Shown here piece after piece: positions 44,172 to 53,638 of a stretch of DNA of 64,000 nt. This DNA is from an uncultured Prevotella sp. (lineage in GTDB: Bacteria; Bacteroidota; Bacteroidia; Bacteroidales; Bacteroidaceae). Made by a program: the position numbers and the translations under genes. The notes under the pieces are model-generated. The model did no database searches. It had not been told where the DNA came from and saw only the letters and a list, made by a program, of their open reading frames with translations. The stretch covers positions 1-64,000 of the forward strand of contig CAKQCV010000006.1 of the NCBI GenBank assembly GCA_934217675.1, written 5' to 3'. Every line of letters starts with the position of its first letter. Positions within the stretch are counted from its first letter, which is position 1.

Positions 44172-44825
44172 TCATGCATCATATTCCGTTTTGTCGTCGA
44201 TACCAGCCTCACGCAGAGCTTCCTTTCGCTCAACACATGTGCCACATTTTCCGCAATGCTTGTTTCCACCCTTATAGCAAGACCATGTTTCGGTGTAGTC
44301 TATACCAAGTTCCTTGCCGTGTCTTGCTATTTCTCCTTTCGTTATATTTGTATATGGTGCCAACACCGTTACTCCATTATAAGAGCCAGCCTTTGTAGCA
44401 TCGCTCATTGATGATATAAATTCCGGCCTACAGTCGGGGTAAATGGCATGGTCGCCACCGTGATTGGCAATCATCACATGGCTCAAGTTGTTGCTTTCGG
44501 CTATTCCTGCTGCAATTGCAAGCATTATACCGTTGCGAAAGGGAACAACGGTGGATTTCATGTTCTTGTCTTCGTAGTGCCCCTCTGGAATAGCATCGGC
44601 ACCGCTCAGCAAGCTACTCTTGAAATATTTGTGCATGAAGTCAAGCGGTATCGTTATATGCTTTATTCCCAGTCTTTTGCAATGCATCTTTGCAAATGGA
44701 ATCTCTTTTGAATTATGATTGCTGCCATAGTCAAAAGAGATGCCAAGTGCGATGCGGTCTTTATATTCGTAGAGCAGCGTCACGCTGTCCATGCCGCCGC
44801 TCACGATTATTATGGAATCTTTCAT
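44172..44825 (-). CDS. queC: 7-cyano-7-deazaguanine synthase
   Basis: A 217-residue QueC, which converts 7-carboxy-7-deazaguanine to preQ0 with ATP and ammonia in queuosine synthesis. The PP-loop SGGMDSVTLLYEY lies at about residues 9-21, followed by FRNGIMLAIAAGIAES, IANHGGDHAIYPDCRPEFI, TWSCYKGGNKHCGKCGTCVE with the four zinc cysteines, and RKEALREAGI. Length matches the family. It follows ridA by 12 bases, so both are one unit. Other queuosine genes (queD, queE) are not in the window. A terminator follows. Confidence 0.96.
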   Translation of the reverse strand: MKDSIIIVSGGMDSVTLLYEYKDRIALGISFDYGSNHNSKEIPFAKMHCKRLGIKHITIPLDFMHKYFKSSLLSGADAIPEGHYEDKNMKSTVVPFRNGIMLAIAAGIAESNNLSHVMIANHGGDHAIYPDCRPEFISSMSDATKAGSYNGVTVLAPYTNITKGEIARHGKELGIDYTETWSCYKGGNKHCGKCGTCVERKEALREAGIDDKTEYDA

Positions 44826-44837
44826 TATGCTTTAGGC

Positions 44838-45212
44838 TTATTTCGCAGCAATGCATTCAACCTCTACGAGAGCACCCTTTGGAAGGTCTTTTACGGCAAA
44901 TGCAGAGCGTGCAGGAAATGGCTCATTGAAGAATTCTGCATAAACATCGTTCATCTCTCCAAAATATTTGATGTCGGCAAGCATTACAGATGTCTTTACC
45001 ACGTTATTCAAGTCAAGTCCAGCAGTGCGTAAAATCTCTCTTGCATTAGTCAGAGCCTGACGAGTCTGTTCCTTTATGCCACCTTCTACGAATTCTCCCG
45101 TTGCAGGATTGATAGGAATCTGACCTGATGCGAATACAAAACCGTTAACTTCGATTGCCTGGCTGTAAGGTCCGATGGCTGCAGGAGCCTTTTCTGTTTT
45201 AATTGCTTTCAT
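44838..45212 (-). CDS. ridA: RidA family enamine/imine deaminase
   Basis: A 124-residue RidA/YjgF protein that hydrolyses reactive 2-aminoacrylate and related imines formed by PLP dehydratases. Characteristic stretches are EKAPAAIGPYSQAIEVNGFV, FASGQIPINPATGEFVEGG, TRQALTNAREILRTAGLDLN, VKTSVMLADIKYFGEMNDVY and the C-terminal ARSAFAVKDLPKGALVEVEC with the substrate-binding arginine. Length is standard. It is first in a two-gene unit with queC and diverges from thrA; a good promoter lies 75 bases upstream. Confidence 0.95.
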   Translation of the reverse strand: MKAIKTEKAPAAIGPYSQAIEVNGFVFASGQIPINPATGEFVEGGIKEQTRQALTNAREILRTAGLDLNNVVKTSVMLADIKYFGEMNDVYAEFFNEPFPARSAFAVKDLPKGALVEVECIAAK

Positions 45213-45286
45213 AATTTTAGCGTTTAATATAATAATAATGTGTGTACCCCATTTGGGGTGGGGTTAATAAAATACTTAATTGAATA

Positions 45287-45317
45287 CAAAGGTAGCTTTT
45301 TTATTTTATATGGCAAA
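45287..45317 (-). promoter_or_regulatory. Promoter of ridA-queC
   Basis: On the minus strand TTTG (complement 45,314-45,317), 19 bases, then TACCTTTG (complement 45,287-45,294) match the Bacteroidota consensus. A small hairpin (ACCCC-ATTTG-GGGT) lies in the leader near 45,246-45,262. Confidence 0.75.
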
Positions 45318-45396
45318 TATTTGATTGTGAAAAGAACTTATTGTTGCATTTTTGTTTAAAAATGCTCTTTGTGTTTGCTTTTTGTCAACAAAGAAG

Positions 45397-45427
45397 TTGT
45401 GTATGCGAACAATAATTATTAATTTTG
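45397..45427 (+). promoter_or_regulatory. Promoter of thrA-apgM-thrC
   Basis: TTG at 45,397-45,399, 20 bases, then TAATTTTG at 45,420-45,427, matching TAnnTTTG. The leader to thrA is about 40 bases, too short for a classical peptide attenuator. Confidence 0.7.
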
Positions 45428-45468
45428 CAATTCATAATAAAAAGAAACAACCGTAATCAGAAAGGTAT

Positions 45469-47898
45469 ATGAAGGTATTGAAATTTGGAGGAACCTCAGT
45501 TGGTTCTGTTGAAAGCATATTGAACTTGAAGAAAATCGTTGAGAGTCAGAATGAACCGCTGATTGTTGTGGTCAGTGCTCTTGGTGGAATTACAGACAAG
45601 CTCATTGTTACATCAAAGATGGCGCTTGACGGTGACAAGGCATATAAAGCAGAGTTTGAGGCTATGATAAAGCGTCATCACGACATGATTGACACTATTA
45701 TCACAGACAGCGAAAAACATGATAGCTTGACGAGGGTTGTTGACAATCTTTTTGAGGAGCTGCGCTCTATATATTACGGTGTGTTTTTGATTCATGATTT
45801 GAGTGACAAAATTCTTTCTGCCATCGTTAGTTATGGTGAAAGACTGAGTAGCCATATTGTTGCAGCTCTTGTGGACAACGCCAAGAGATACAATTCGCGC
45901 GATTTTATAAAAACCGTGCACAAGCATGGAAAGAATATACTTGACAGTGAGTTGACGGAGAAGCTCGTGGTTGAAACTTTCAAAGACAGGAAAAAAACAG
46001 CAGTTGTTCCAGGCTTTATAAGCTCAGATAGGGATACAGACGAGATAACGAATCTTGGACGTGGAGGAAGCGATTATACGGCATCAATCATTGCAGCTGC
46101 ATTGAATGCTGATGTGCTTGAGATATGGACAGACGTTGACGGATTTATGACTGCCGACCCAAGAGTAATACCTACGGCATATCCTATAAACGAATTGAGT
46201 TATGTGGAAGCCATGGAGCTTTGCAACTTTGGGGCGAAAGTGGTTTATCCTCCTACGATATATCCAGTATGCGTAAAGAACATACCTATAAAGGTTAAGA
46301 ACACATTCAACCCAGAATACCCAGGAACAACGATAAAAAGTCATATAGAGAATGATGCAAAACCTATCAAGGGAATTTCAAGCATAAAGGGAACTACACT
46401 TATCACCGTTACAGGACTCTCTATGGTGGGTGTGATAGGTGTGAACCGCAGAATATTCACGGCTCTTGCCGATGAGGGAATTTCCGTGTTTATGGTGTCG
46501 CAGGCATCATCAGAAAATTCAACATCAATAGGAGTGAGGGATGTTGATGCCAAGGAGGCTGTTGATGTGTTGAACCGGGAATTTGCAAAGGAAATAAAGA
46601 CTGGGGCAATGTTCCCGATGCATGCAGAGAGCGGACTTGCCACTGTTGCTATCGTTGGCGAGAACATGAAGCATACGCCAGGTATCGCAGGAAAACTTTT
46701 CGGTGCGTTGGGCAGAAGTGGTATTAGCGTGATTGCATGTGCACAGGGTGCTTCGGAAACAAATATTTCTTTTGTCGTAGACTCTAAGTATCTCAGAAAA
46801 TCACTCAATGTGATACACGATTCCTTCTTTCTTAGCGAATACAAGGTGCTTAACCTGTTTATTTGTGGAGTTGGAACTGTTGGTGGAAATCTGATAGAGC
46901 AGATAAAGACACAGTATGCAGAGTTGATGCGCACACAGCGTCTACAGCTTAATGTGGTTGGGATAGCCTCAAGTCATAATGCAATTTTCAACCGTGACGG
47001 CATTGACCTTGACAACTATAAAGATTTGCTTAAAGCCTCAGAGCCGAGCGATACGGAACATCTGAAAAAAGAGATTATCGGCATGAATATCTTCAACAGC
47101 GTTTTTGTGGACTGTACGGCAAGCAACGATATTGCTGCTATATACCAAGAACTTATCGAGCATAACATATCTGTTGTTGCAGCTAACAAGGTTGCTGCAT
47201 CCGGTGATTACAACAGCTATGCGAAACTCAAGACAACGGCGCTGGCAAGAGGAGTGAAATTCTTGTTCGAGACAAATGTCGGTGCAGGGCTTCCTATTAT
47301 CGGTACCATTAACGACTTGCGTAATTCGGGTGATAAAATACTTAAAATAGAGGCTGTACTAAGTGGTACCTTAAACTTTATATTTAATGAGATATCTGCT
47401 GATGTCCCATTCTCGGAAACAGTGAAACGTGCCAAAGAACAGGGGTACAGCGAGCCAGACCCACGTATAGACTTGAGCGGAAAGGACGTTATAAGAAAGC
47501 TTGTGATACTGACGAGAGAGGCTGGATATAAGGTGGAACAGGAAGATGTTGAGAAACACCTGTTTATACCTTCTGAATTTTTCAGTGGGTCTATTGAAGA
47601 CTTTTGGAAAAACTTGCCAACCCTCGACGCTGATTTCGAAGAAAAGCGCAAGGAGCTTGAAAAAAACAAAAAGCGTTGGAGATTCGTTGCAAAGATGGAT
47701 CACGGAAAAACAAGCGTTTCTCTCGAAGCTGTGGACCCTCACCATCCATTCTATATGCTTGAAGGTTCAAACAATATTGTGCTGCTGACAACAGAGCGTT
47801 ATCGTGAGTTCCCGATGCTTATCCAAGGATATGGAGCTGGAGCAGGTGTTACTGCTGCTGGAGTATTCGCAAATATAATGTCGATAGCCAATATTTAA
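45469..47898 (+). CDS. thrA: Bifunctional aspartokinase / homoserine dehydrogenase
   Basis: An 809-residue fusion. The aspartokinase half begins MKVLKFGGTSVGSVESILNL and has VVVSALGGITDKLI, YGERLSSHIVAALV, RGGSDYTASIIAAALNADVL and EIWTDVDGFMTADPR. Regulatory ACT domains follow (about 310-460: ITVTGLSMVGVIGVNRRIFT, SQASSENSTSIGV). The homoserine dehydrogenase half starts at about 465 with NLFICGVGTVGGNLIEQI and includes VAANKVAASGDYNSY, FLFETNVGAGLPIIGTINDL, SGTLNFIFNEIS and GYSEPDPRIDLSGKDVIRK. It catalyses the first and third steps from aspartate to threonine. It heads a threonine operon with apgM and thrC. Feedback by threonine is likely from the ACT domains but is not shown. Confidence 0.96.
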   Translation: MKVLKFGGTSVGSVESILNLKKIVESQNEPLIVVVSALGGITDKLIVTSKMALDGDKAYKAEFEAMIKRHHDMIDTIITDSEKHDSLTRVVDNLFEELRSIYYGVFLIHDLSDKILSAIVSYGERLSSHIVAALVDNAKRYNSRDFIKTVHKHGKNILDSELTEKLVVETFKDRKKTAVVPGFISSDRDTDEITNLGRGGSDYTASIIAAALNADVLEIWTDVDGFMTADPRVIPTAYPINELSYVEAMELCNFGAKVVYPPTIYPVCVKNIPIKVKNTFNPEYPGTTIKSHIENDAKPIKGISSIKGTTLITVTGLSMVGVIGVNRRIFTALADEGISVFMVSQASSENSTSIGVRDVDAKEAVDVLNREFAKEIKTGAMFPMHAESGLATVAIVGENMKHTPGIAGKLFGALGRSGISVIACAQGASETNISFVVDSKYLRKSLNVIHDSFFLSEYKVLNLFICGVGTVGGNLIEQIKTQYAELMRTQRLQLNVVGIASSHNAIFNRDGIDLDNYKDLLKASEPSDTEHLKKEIIGMNIFNSVFVDCTASNDIAAIYQELIEHNISVVAANKVAASGDYNSYAKLKTTALARGVKFLFETNVGAGLPIIGTINDLRNSGDKILKIEAVLSGTLNFIFNEISADVPFSETVKRAKEQGYSEPDPRIDLSGKDVIRKLVILTREAGYKVEQEDVEKHLFIPSEFFSGSIEDFWKNLPTLDADFEEKRKELEKNKKRWRFVAKMDHGKTSVSLEAVDPHHPFYMLEGSNNIVLLTTERYREFPMLIQGYGAGAGVTAAGVFANIMSIANI

Positions 47899-47930
47899 TA
47901 TAGGTAACAAATAACACAAATACAATAATT

Positions 47931-49220
47931 ATGAAACATCTGGTTATTTTGGGAGACGGCATGGCAGATCATCCTGTTGAAAGACTTGGAGGCAAGACGC
48001 CTTTGCAGTACTCCAGAACACCATATATGGATAAGCTTGCAGGAATGGGACGCTGCGGAAGGCTTATTACCATTCCCGACGGCTTCCATCCTGGCAGTGA
48101 GGTAGCTAACAGTTCAATACTGGGATACAACCAAAATAAAGTGTATGAAGGAAGAGGACCACTTGAGGCTGCGAGTATAGGATATGAAATGCAACCTGGC
48201 GACCTCGCGATGCGCTGCAACATAATCAGCATTGAAAATGGTAAGATAAAGAATCATCATGGTGGGCACCTAACTACCGATGAGGCTACCGTGTTGATAA
48301 AATATCTTGATGAAGAGCTCGGCAATGAACGCGTAAAGTTCATACCGGGTATTCAATACAGACACTTGATAGTGGTGAAAGGAGGTAACAAGCATATTGT
48401 TTGTGCACCGCCACACGATTTCCCGAATGGAAAGTGGAAAGAGTTGCTCGTAAGGGCTGACGGTGATTATGTGCCGAATGAGGATGAAGAGACATATATT
48501 GATGCAAACGGCAAAACATGTGCAAGAATGACTGCTGCTGAAACTGCTCAGCTATTGAATAAAATGATTGAAAAATCGCAGAAACTTCTTGGTGGTCATC
48601 CTTTTAACAAAATGCGCTCACAGAAAGGTATGGATCTTGCCAACTCTATATGGCCATGGGGTGGTGGGTATAGACCATCAATGGAGGTTTTCAGTAAAAT
48701 GTATCCGGAGGTAAAATCTGGAGCTGTTATTTCTGCTGTTGACCTTATACGCGGAATAGGTCATTATGCAGGATTCAGAAATATCGTTGTGGATGGAGCG
48801 ACCGGACTGTTTGATACAAATTATGAGGGTAAGGCGAAAGCAGCATTAGATGCACTTCATACGGATGATTTTGTATTTCTTCATGTGGAGGCAAGTGATG
48901 AAGCCGGGCATGACGGAAACCTTGACTTGAAAATCAAAACAATAGAAAATCTTGACCACAGGATTATAGAACCTATATTCAAGGAAATTTCTACATGGAA
49001 CGAGCCTGTGAGTATAGCCGTGTTGCCAGATCATCCAACTCCTGTTGAGTTGCGCACACATGTAAATGAACCTGTTCCTTTTCTTATATATTATCCAGGC
49101 ATTTTGGCTGATGACGTAGAGGCGTTTGACGAACAGAGTTGCGTTTCTGGTGGGTATGGACTGCTCAAACTGCAGCAATTCATGCATACTTTCATGAATG
49201 GACATAAAGGTACAGAATAA
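47931..49220 (+). CDS. apgM: ApgM-type phosphoglycerate mutase homolog, probable homoserine kinase
   Basis: A 429-residue alkaline-phosphatase-superfamily protein of the cofactor-independent phosphoglycerate mutase (ApgM/TIGR02535) type. It has MKHLVILGDGMADHPVERLG with the metal-binding aspartate, GSEVANSSILGYNQN with the nucleophile serine, VLHVEASDEAGHDGN-like FLHVEASDEAGHDGNLDLKI and VLPDHPTPVELRTH. It lies between thrA and thrC, where a homoserine kinase is required and no thrB is found. Members of this subfamily have been proposed, and in Bacteroides supported by fitness data as I recall, to be the missing homoserine kinase. A role as plain phosphoglycerate mutase is the alternative. 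It starts 32 bases after thrA. Confidence 0.88.
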   Translation: MKHLVILGDGMADHPVERLGGKTPLQYSRTPYMDKLAGMGRCGRLITIPDGFHPGSEVANSSILGYNQNKVYEGRGPLEAASIGYEMQPGDLAMRCNIISIENGKIKNHHGGHLTTDEATVLIKYLDEELGNERVKFIPGIQYRHLIVVKGGNKHIVCAPPHDFPNGKWKELLVRADGDYVPNEDEETYIDANGKTCARMTAAETAQLLNKMIEKSQKLLGGHPFNKMRSQKGMDLANSIWPWGGGYRPSMEVFSKMYPEVKSGAVISAVDLIRGIGHYAGFRNIVVDGATGLFDTNYEGKAKAALDALHTDDFVFLHVEASDEAGHDGNLDLKIKTIENLDHRIIEPIFKEISTWNEPVSIAVLPDHPTPVELRTHVNEPVPFLIYYPGILADDVEAFDEQSCVSGGYGLLKLQQFMHTFMNGHKGTE

Positions 49221-49261
49221 GATATAATTGCATACGAAACAGCAAGTAAACAATAAAACTT

Positions 49262-50566
49262 ATGAAATATTACAGCACAAACTTAAAAGCTCCTTTAGCC
49301 TCGTTGAACGAAGCTGTTGTCAAAGGACTGGCATCGGATAGTGGGTTGTTCATGCCGGAATACCTGTATAAACTGCCAAAGGATTTTTATGACAATATTC
49401 AGAATATGCCTTTCAACGAGATTGCAAAAACTGTTGCTTTTGCATTCTTCGGCGAAGATGTGGAAAGGGATGCATTGGATAATATTGTTGATGATACGTT
49501 GCAGTTTGACTGTCCTGTGGTTAATGTGAAAGACAATATATATAGTTTGGAGCTTTTCCATGGACCTACTTTAGCTTTCAAAGATGTGGGTGGGCGATTT
49601 ATGGCTCGATTATCGCAGTATTTTATCAGCAAAAACGGCGAAAAGAACGTGAATGTACTTGTTGCGACGAGTGGTGACACGGGGTCTGCCATTGCAAATG
49701 GTTTCCTTGGAGTTGACGGAATACATGTGTATGTGCTTTATCCGAAAGGAAAAGTAAGCAAGATACAGGAGAGCCAGTTTACAACTCTCGGCAAGAATAT
49801 TACCGCCATAGAAGTTGATGGAGTATTTGATGATTGCCAAGCCCTTGTTAAGAAGGCATTTATGGATGCAGACCTTAACAGACAGATGAAACTCACATCT
49901 GCAAATTCTATAAACGTAGCAAGATTCTTGCCACAGTCATTTTATTATTTCAATGCCTATGCCAGAATGAAAGAAGCAGGGAGGGCAGACGATCTTGTAG
50001 TGTGTGTGCCGTGTGGAAACTTTGGCAATATAACGGCAGGTCTGTTTGCACGTGAAATGGGGTTGCCTATAAAGCGCTTTATTGCTGCCAACAATGCAAA
50101 TGATGTATTCTACAAATATCTTGAAACAGGTGAATATTTGCCGGCATTGAGTGTGCAGACCATAGCCAATGCAATGGATGTGGGTAATCCAAGTAATTTT
50201 GCAAGAATACTTGATATGTATGATGGAAGTGTGGACAAAATTAGGGAAGTTGTGAGCGGTGCAACGTATGCTGATGATGAAATATATGCCACAATGAAGT
50301 CATGTTATGATGAAACCGGCTATATTCTTGACCCGCATGGTGCATGTGCTTATAGAGCCTTGGTTGATGGATTAGGAGAAGGAGAAACAGGTGTGTTCTT
50401 GGAAACTGCACATCCTGCCAAGTTCGTGGAAACTGTGAAGTGTGCTATCAATACAGATGTTGAGATTCCCGAACGTCTTTCTGCATTTATGCAAGGCCAG
50501 AAGAAGACTGTTGAGATGCATGCGGATTTTGATGAGTTCAAGGCATTTCTGCTTCAGAGACAATAA
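49262..50566 (+). CDS. thrC: Threonine synthase
   Basis: A 434-residue PLP enzyme converting O-phosphohomoserine to threonine. Recognisable stretches are MKYYSTNLKAPLASLNEAVV, the PLP lysine segment ELFHGPTLAFKDVGGRFMA, NVLVATSGDTGSAIANGFLG, PKGKVSKIQESQFTTLGKNI, and ANSINVARFLPQSFYYFNAY with VCVPCGNFGNITAGLFAREM. Length is typical of the bacterial class. It is the third gene of the thrA-apgM-thrC operon, 41 bases after apgM, giving the complete route from aspartate semialdehyde apart from its dehydrogenase. A bidirectional hairpin follows. Confidence 0.96.
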   Translation: MKYYSTNLKAPLASLNEAVVKGLASDSGLFMPEYLYKLPKDFYDNIQNMPFNEIAKTVAFAFFGEDVERDALDNIVDDTLQFDCPVVNVKDNIYSLELFHGPTLAFKDVGGRFMARLSQYFISKNGEKNVNVLVATSGDTGSAIANGFLGVDGIHVYVLYPKGKVSKIQESQFTTLGKNITAIEVDGVFDDCQALVKKAFMDADLNRQMKLTSANSINVARFLPQSFYYFNAYARMKEAGRADDLVVCVPCGNFGNITAGLFAREMGLPIKRFIAANNANDVFYKYLETGEYLPALSVQTIANAMDVGNPSNFARILDMYDGSVDKIREVVSGATYADDEIYATMKSCYDETGYILDPHGACAYRALVDGLGEGETGVFLETAHPAKFVETVKCAINTDVEIPERLSAFMQGQKKTVEMHADFDEFKAFLLQRQ

Positions 50567-50577
50567 TAATATACAAT

Positions 50578-50605
50578 AAAAGTCCATGAAAATCATGGAC
50601 TTTTA
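50578..50605. terminator. Terminator between thrC and the DUF3332 gene
   Basis: AAAAGTCCATGA and TCATGGACTTTT pair as a 12-bp stem with a short loop and a T-run (TTTTATTTTT) on the plus strand and A/T-rich flank on the other. It can serve both convergent genes. Confidence 0.85.
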
Positions 50606-50630
50606 TTTTTCCGGATTTGTTTATATGTAA

Positions 50631-51182
50631 TTATTTGTTTAATGCAAAGAATGTGCCGTTGTTGATAGCCATTTTTACTTGGTACAATCCTGCTTCATCA
50701 GGCTTTACATTCATTTTTTCTCCGTTAGGTAAGCATGCCTGTATAGTTCCGTCTTCATTAAAGCGGAATAATTCCTGAACAGCTCCATTGTGTTTGAAGT
50801 TCCAGCTTTTTTCTTTTTTGTTGTATACGAGATATGATATTTCTCCTTCAGGTGATTTTATTTCATATCCGTTCCTAAGAGTCTTAACGGCATACATACG
50901 TCCATCTTTTCCTCTTACATTCTGGGTTTCTCCAACTTTTGCTATTAGTTTGTTGCCAGTCCAAAACTCAACAGTATTTAAAACGAACAAGTCTGCTACA
51001 CCACATACAGCATAAGCCGGACTGATAACAAGAAACACCAATTCGTTTAGGAACTTGCAGCTGCTCAGCTTCTTATTCCAATTTAAAACGCTGTTTGTCA
51101 GTCCAAAAGAACCTATGCATGAACTTAGTGTTACTGCACCTAATGTCATGGCAATTACGGAGTTTGTTGCAAATCTTCTCAT
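50631..51182 (-). CDS. DUF3332 lipoprotein
   Basis: A 183-residue lipoprotein of the DUF3332 family. Signal MRRFATNSVIAMTLGAVTLS is followed by lipidated C22 (SSC-IGSFGLTNSVLNWN). A membrane-proximal hydrophobic segment FLNELVFLVISPAYAVCGVA lies at about 40-58, then a beta-rich C-terminal half (GKDGRMYAVKTLRNGYEIKS, EISYLVYNKKEKSWNF, FRFNEDGTIQACLPNGEK). The start at 51,182 is chosen for the signal; the in-frame ATG at 51,269 would place a long segment before it. A TATCTTTG box lies 42 bases upstream. No function is known; family members occur as single genes, as here. Confidence 0.75.
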   Translation of the reverse strand: MRRFATNSVIAMTLGAVTLSSCIGSFGLTNSVLNWNKKLSSCKFLNELVFLVISPAYAVCGVADLFVLNTVEFWTGNKLIAKVGETQNVRGKDGRMYAVKTLRNGYEIKSPEGEISYLVYNKKEKSWNFKHNGAVQELFRFNEDGTIQACLPNGEKMNVKPDEAGLYQVKMAINNGTFFALNK

Positions 51183-51223
51183 TTTCGATAATATTAAATT
51201 GTTTTTAATTAGGATATCGTTGG

Positions 51224-51231
51224 CAAAGATA
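51224..51231 (-). promoter_or_regulatory. Probable -7 box of the DUF3332 gene
   Basis: TATCTTTG on the minus strand matches the consensus. No TTG is found at the expected -33 spacing. Confidence 0.45.
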
Positions 51232-51287
51232 ATGAAAAGATACGTATTAATTTCATTTCTTATATGCATATTATATTTTATTTATGC

Positions 51288-53633
51288 TTAAAAATGAAAA
51301 TTCATGTCCACACCAACTTGCATTGGCATGCCTCGTTGTGCCAAATACATAGTTTTTCCTGTTGCACTGTTTTTAAACGCAAAGGTATTGTATTTCGTTG
51401 CCGTTATGTTTCTTCCCCATAATGATATGCTCATGTTCTTTAGGTTTATATCAGCATGTGCTCCTACTATGGCATAAAAGTTTTGGCAGAAAGTATTTGC
51501 TTCATCCCAGTAGGTTTTTCCTTGAGCTGTAGTATTTGCGCCAATGACGACTGATTTTATATAGTTGTGCTTGAATGGTACGGTCCAATTTGCAGCAATG
51601 CTCATCGTGTGTTTAGGGATATATGGAATATCGTTTTTGGAGTAATCCTTTGTGTTGTCGCCATTATTCTCCGTATAGTTGTCGAATATAGAACGTGTAT
51701 AGTTGTATGTTGCGTTCCATGACAGCCTGTTGTCTATAGCCTTTCCGCTTACGGCAGCCTCAAAACCGCAACTGTGGCTTCTACCTGTATTTATCATCAT
51801 TCTGCCATATCCATATTTGTCTGCCATTACAGAAAGCTGCTGATTGCGAATCTTTATGTAATATGTAGATATATCTGCATGGACGGAATTGCCAAATAGG
51901 TTGAGATGGGCACCGAGCTCGTAATTCCAACTGAACTCAGGCTTGTATGATATTGTGGAATTTATATTGGCATAGTCTTCGTTGCTATGTGGTACGTCAT
52001 AGTTTCCAGCCATGGCAGCTTTTCTGTTTGCTTGCAGTTCGGATTGCAGAATATCCGAGAACATCTGTATGTTGTATCCTCCAGATCTGTATCCTTTGTT
52101 CACTAAAGCATAAATATTACTCCCGTTGTTTATCTTCCAAGTAAATCCCAATTTTGGTAGCACTTGGTTAAAGCTATTGCATTGGCTGTTGTTGAGAATT
52201 GAACGAATCGTGCTTGACATGCTTTGTCCCATTGCGCTGACCGACATGCTCATTTCTGCACTTGTTGAATATTCTATTTTAGAATGACTGTAATCATATC
52301 TAAGTCCTATTATCATTACAAGCTTTTCGGTTATATCAAGTGATGACTCGTGAAATACTCCAATATTGAATTGAGGTGTATGAAATAGTCCTGGTACCGA
52401 CATATCGATACCGTCAACTTTTATGAATCCATGAGCTGCACTTTCAATAGTGTTTGCCAAGTTTGATTTGAAATCGCTGTCAAAGAAGACCGGAGCATCA
52501 GTGTGTTGCCATTGATATGAACAGAAAGCTCCTGTGGTGTAATTCCATTTTCTGTTATTATGCTTTACTGTAAATTCTTGTGTGATGCCGTTTTGCAGTT
52601 GTTCCTGTAGCAAATGCATATAGTCAAGAGATGTGTAATCTTGGTCCATGTGCATTTTGTCTTTCAGAAATTGATAACTTGTTGTAGAATTTATTGTCGT
52701 TTCTGATGATGTGTATTTAAGATTCATCACAGAATTTAGCATGTTTCTGCGGTAGCTGCTTTCTCTGTTGCTCTTTGGCGATGCCGTTACATCACTGTTT
52801 ATGTCATATTCTCCATACGCAAATCCGTTTTGGTTTATGTATTGGTAGTCTGTCATCCAATCTATGTCCCATTTGTCTGAAAGCATTTTAACTAATCTCA
52901 GTCTGCCTCCAGTCTCATTATAAAGGTCAGCATGTTTTCCTGTTGTCGTGTTTCGAAAGAACCCATTTTGTCCACTATAAAACGCAGCTACTGAAATAGC
53001 TGTTTTCTCGTTGATTTTGTTATATGTGGCAACTTCAGCGTTTCTGTATAATTTATTTCCAATACTGAGCTTTATATCAGTTCCTTTGTATGTCATTGGA
53101 TTTTTAGAATATAGGCGAAGTAAGCCTCCTTCTGTATTCATTCCGTATAGCGTGCCTTGTGGACCTCGGAGGACATCAACTCTTCCTATTTGATAAAAAT
53201 GCATATTATATGCACTTTTGCTCAATATAGGCATTCCGTCAAGATAAACTCCCACAGCCGGATTGTTTACTCTTGAGCCAATACCTCTCATATAAATGGT
53301 TGAAGTTAGTCTGGAACCATAAGATGGCATTTGCAATGACGGAACGTAATTTGCCAAATCATGAATGTCGCGTATTTCAAGTTGGGCAAATTGTGTAGAT
53401 GTAAAAATGCTTGATGCTATTGGCTGTTTACGAAGAATTTTATTTTCTTTAGGTTGTGATACAATGAAGACCTCATCAAGATTAAATACCTTCGAAGTGT
53501 CGGCAATACTGTTTTCATGTATTGCCGCTTTTGCTGATGTTGGTATTTTTTTTTCAATTGTAGCAGCTGTTACTGTTGTATTTGCGAGAAATCCAAAGCT
53601 TATAGCTATTTGTAATATATTATAATTTTTCAT
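51288..53633 (-). CDS. TonB-dependent receptor, siderophore type
   Basis: A 781-residue outer-membrane receptor. Signal peptide MKNYNILQIAISFGFLANTT ending TAA, a TonB box-like VFNLDEVFIVSQ (about 47-58), then a plug with ASSIFTSTQFAQLEIRDIHD, IYMRGIGSRVNNPAVGVYLD, GMPILSKSAYN and VDVLRGPQGTLYGMNTEGG, and a barrel ending in the usual aromatic strand (VGVDMNFHF). The YLRG/RGPQGTLYG style is that of FyuA/iron-complex receptors rather than SusC. No SusD, lipoprotein partner or ABC genes are adjacent, so the substrate is unknown. The start at 53,633 is fixed by the signal peptide and lies about 5 bases from a strong -7 box, implying a leaderless mRNA. An upstream in-frame ATG at 53,669 lies inside that promoter. 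Confidence 0.85.
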   Translation of the reverse strand: MKNYNILQIAISFGFLANTTVTAATIEKKIPTSAKAAIHENSIADTSKVFNLDEVFIVSQPKENKILRKQPIASSIFTSTQFAQLEIRDIHDLANYVPSLQMPSYGSRLTSTIYMRGIGSRVNNPAVGVYLDGMPILSKSAYNMHFYQIGRVDVLRGPQGTLYGMNTEGGLLRLYSKNPMTYKGTDIKLSIGNKLYRNAEVATYNKINEKTAISVAAFYSGQNGFFRNTTTGKHADLYNETGGRLRLVKMLSDKWDIDWMTDYQYINQNGFAYGEYDINSDVTASPKSNRESSYRRNMLNSVMNLKYTSSETTINSTTSYQFLKDKMHMDQDYTSLDYMHLLQEQLQNGITQEFTVKHNNRKWNYTTGAFCSYQWQHTDAPVFFDSDFKSNLANTIESAAHGFIKVDGIDMSVPGLFHTPQFNIGVFHESSLDITEKLVMIIGLRYDYSHSKIEYSTSAEMSMSVSAMGQSMSSTIRSILNNSQCNSFNQVLPKLGFTWKINNGSNIYALVNKGYRSGGYNIQMFSDILQSELQANRKAAMAGNYDVPHSNEDYANINSTISYKPEFSWNYELGAHLNLFGNSVHADISTYYIKIRNQQLSVMADKYGYGRMMINTGRSHSCGFEAAVSGKAIDNRLSWNATYNYTRSIFDNYTENNGDNTKDYSKNDIPYIPKHTMSIAANWTVPFKHNYIKSVVIGANTTAQGKTYWDEANTFCQNFYAIVGAHADINLKNMSISLWGRNITATKYNTFAFKNSATGKTMYLAQRGMPMQVGVDMNFHF

Positions 53634-53638
53634 GAGTG

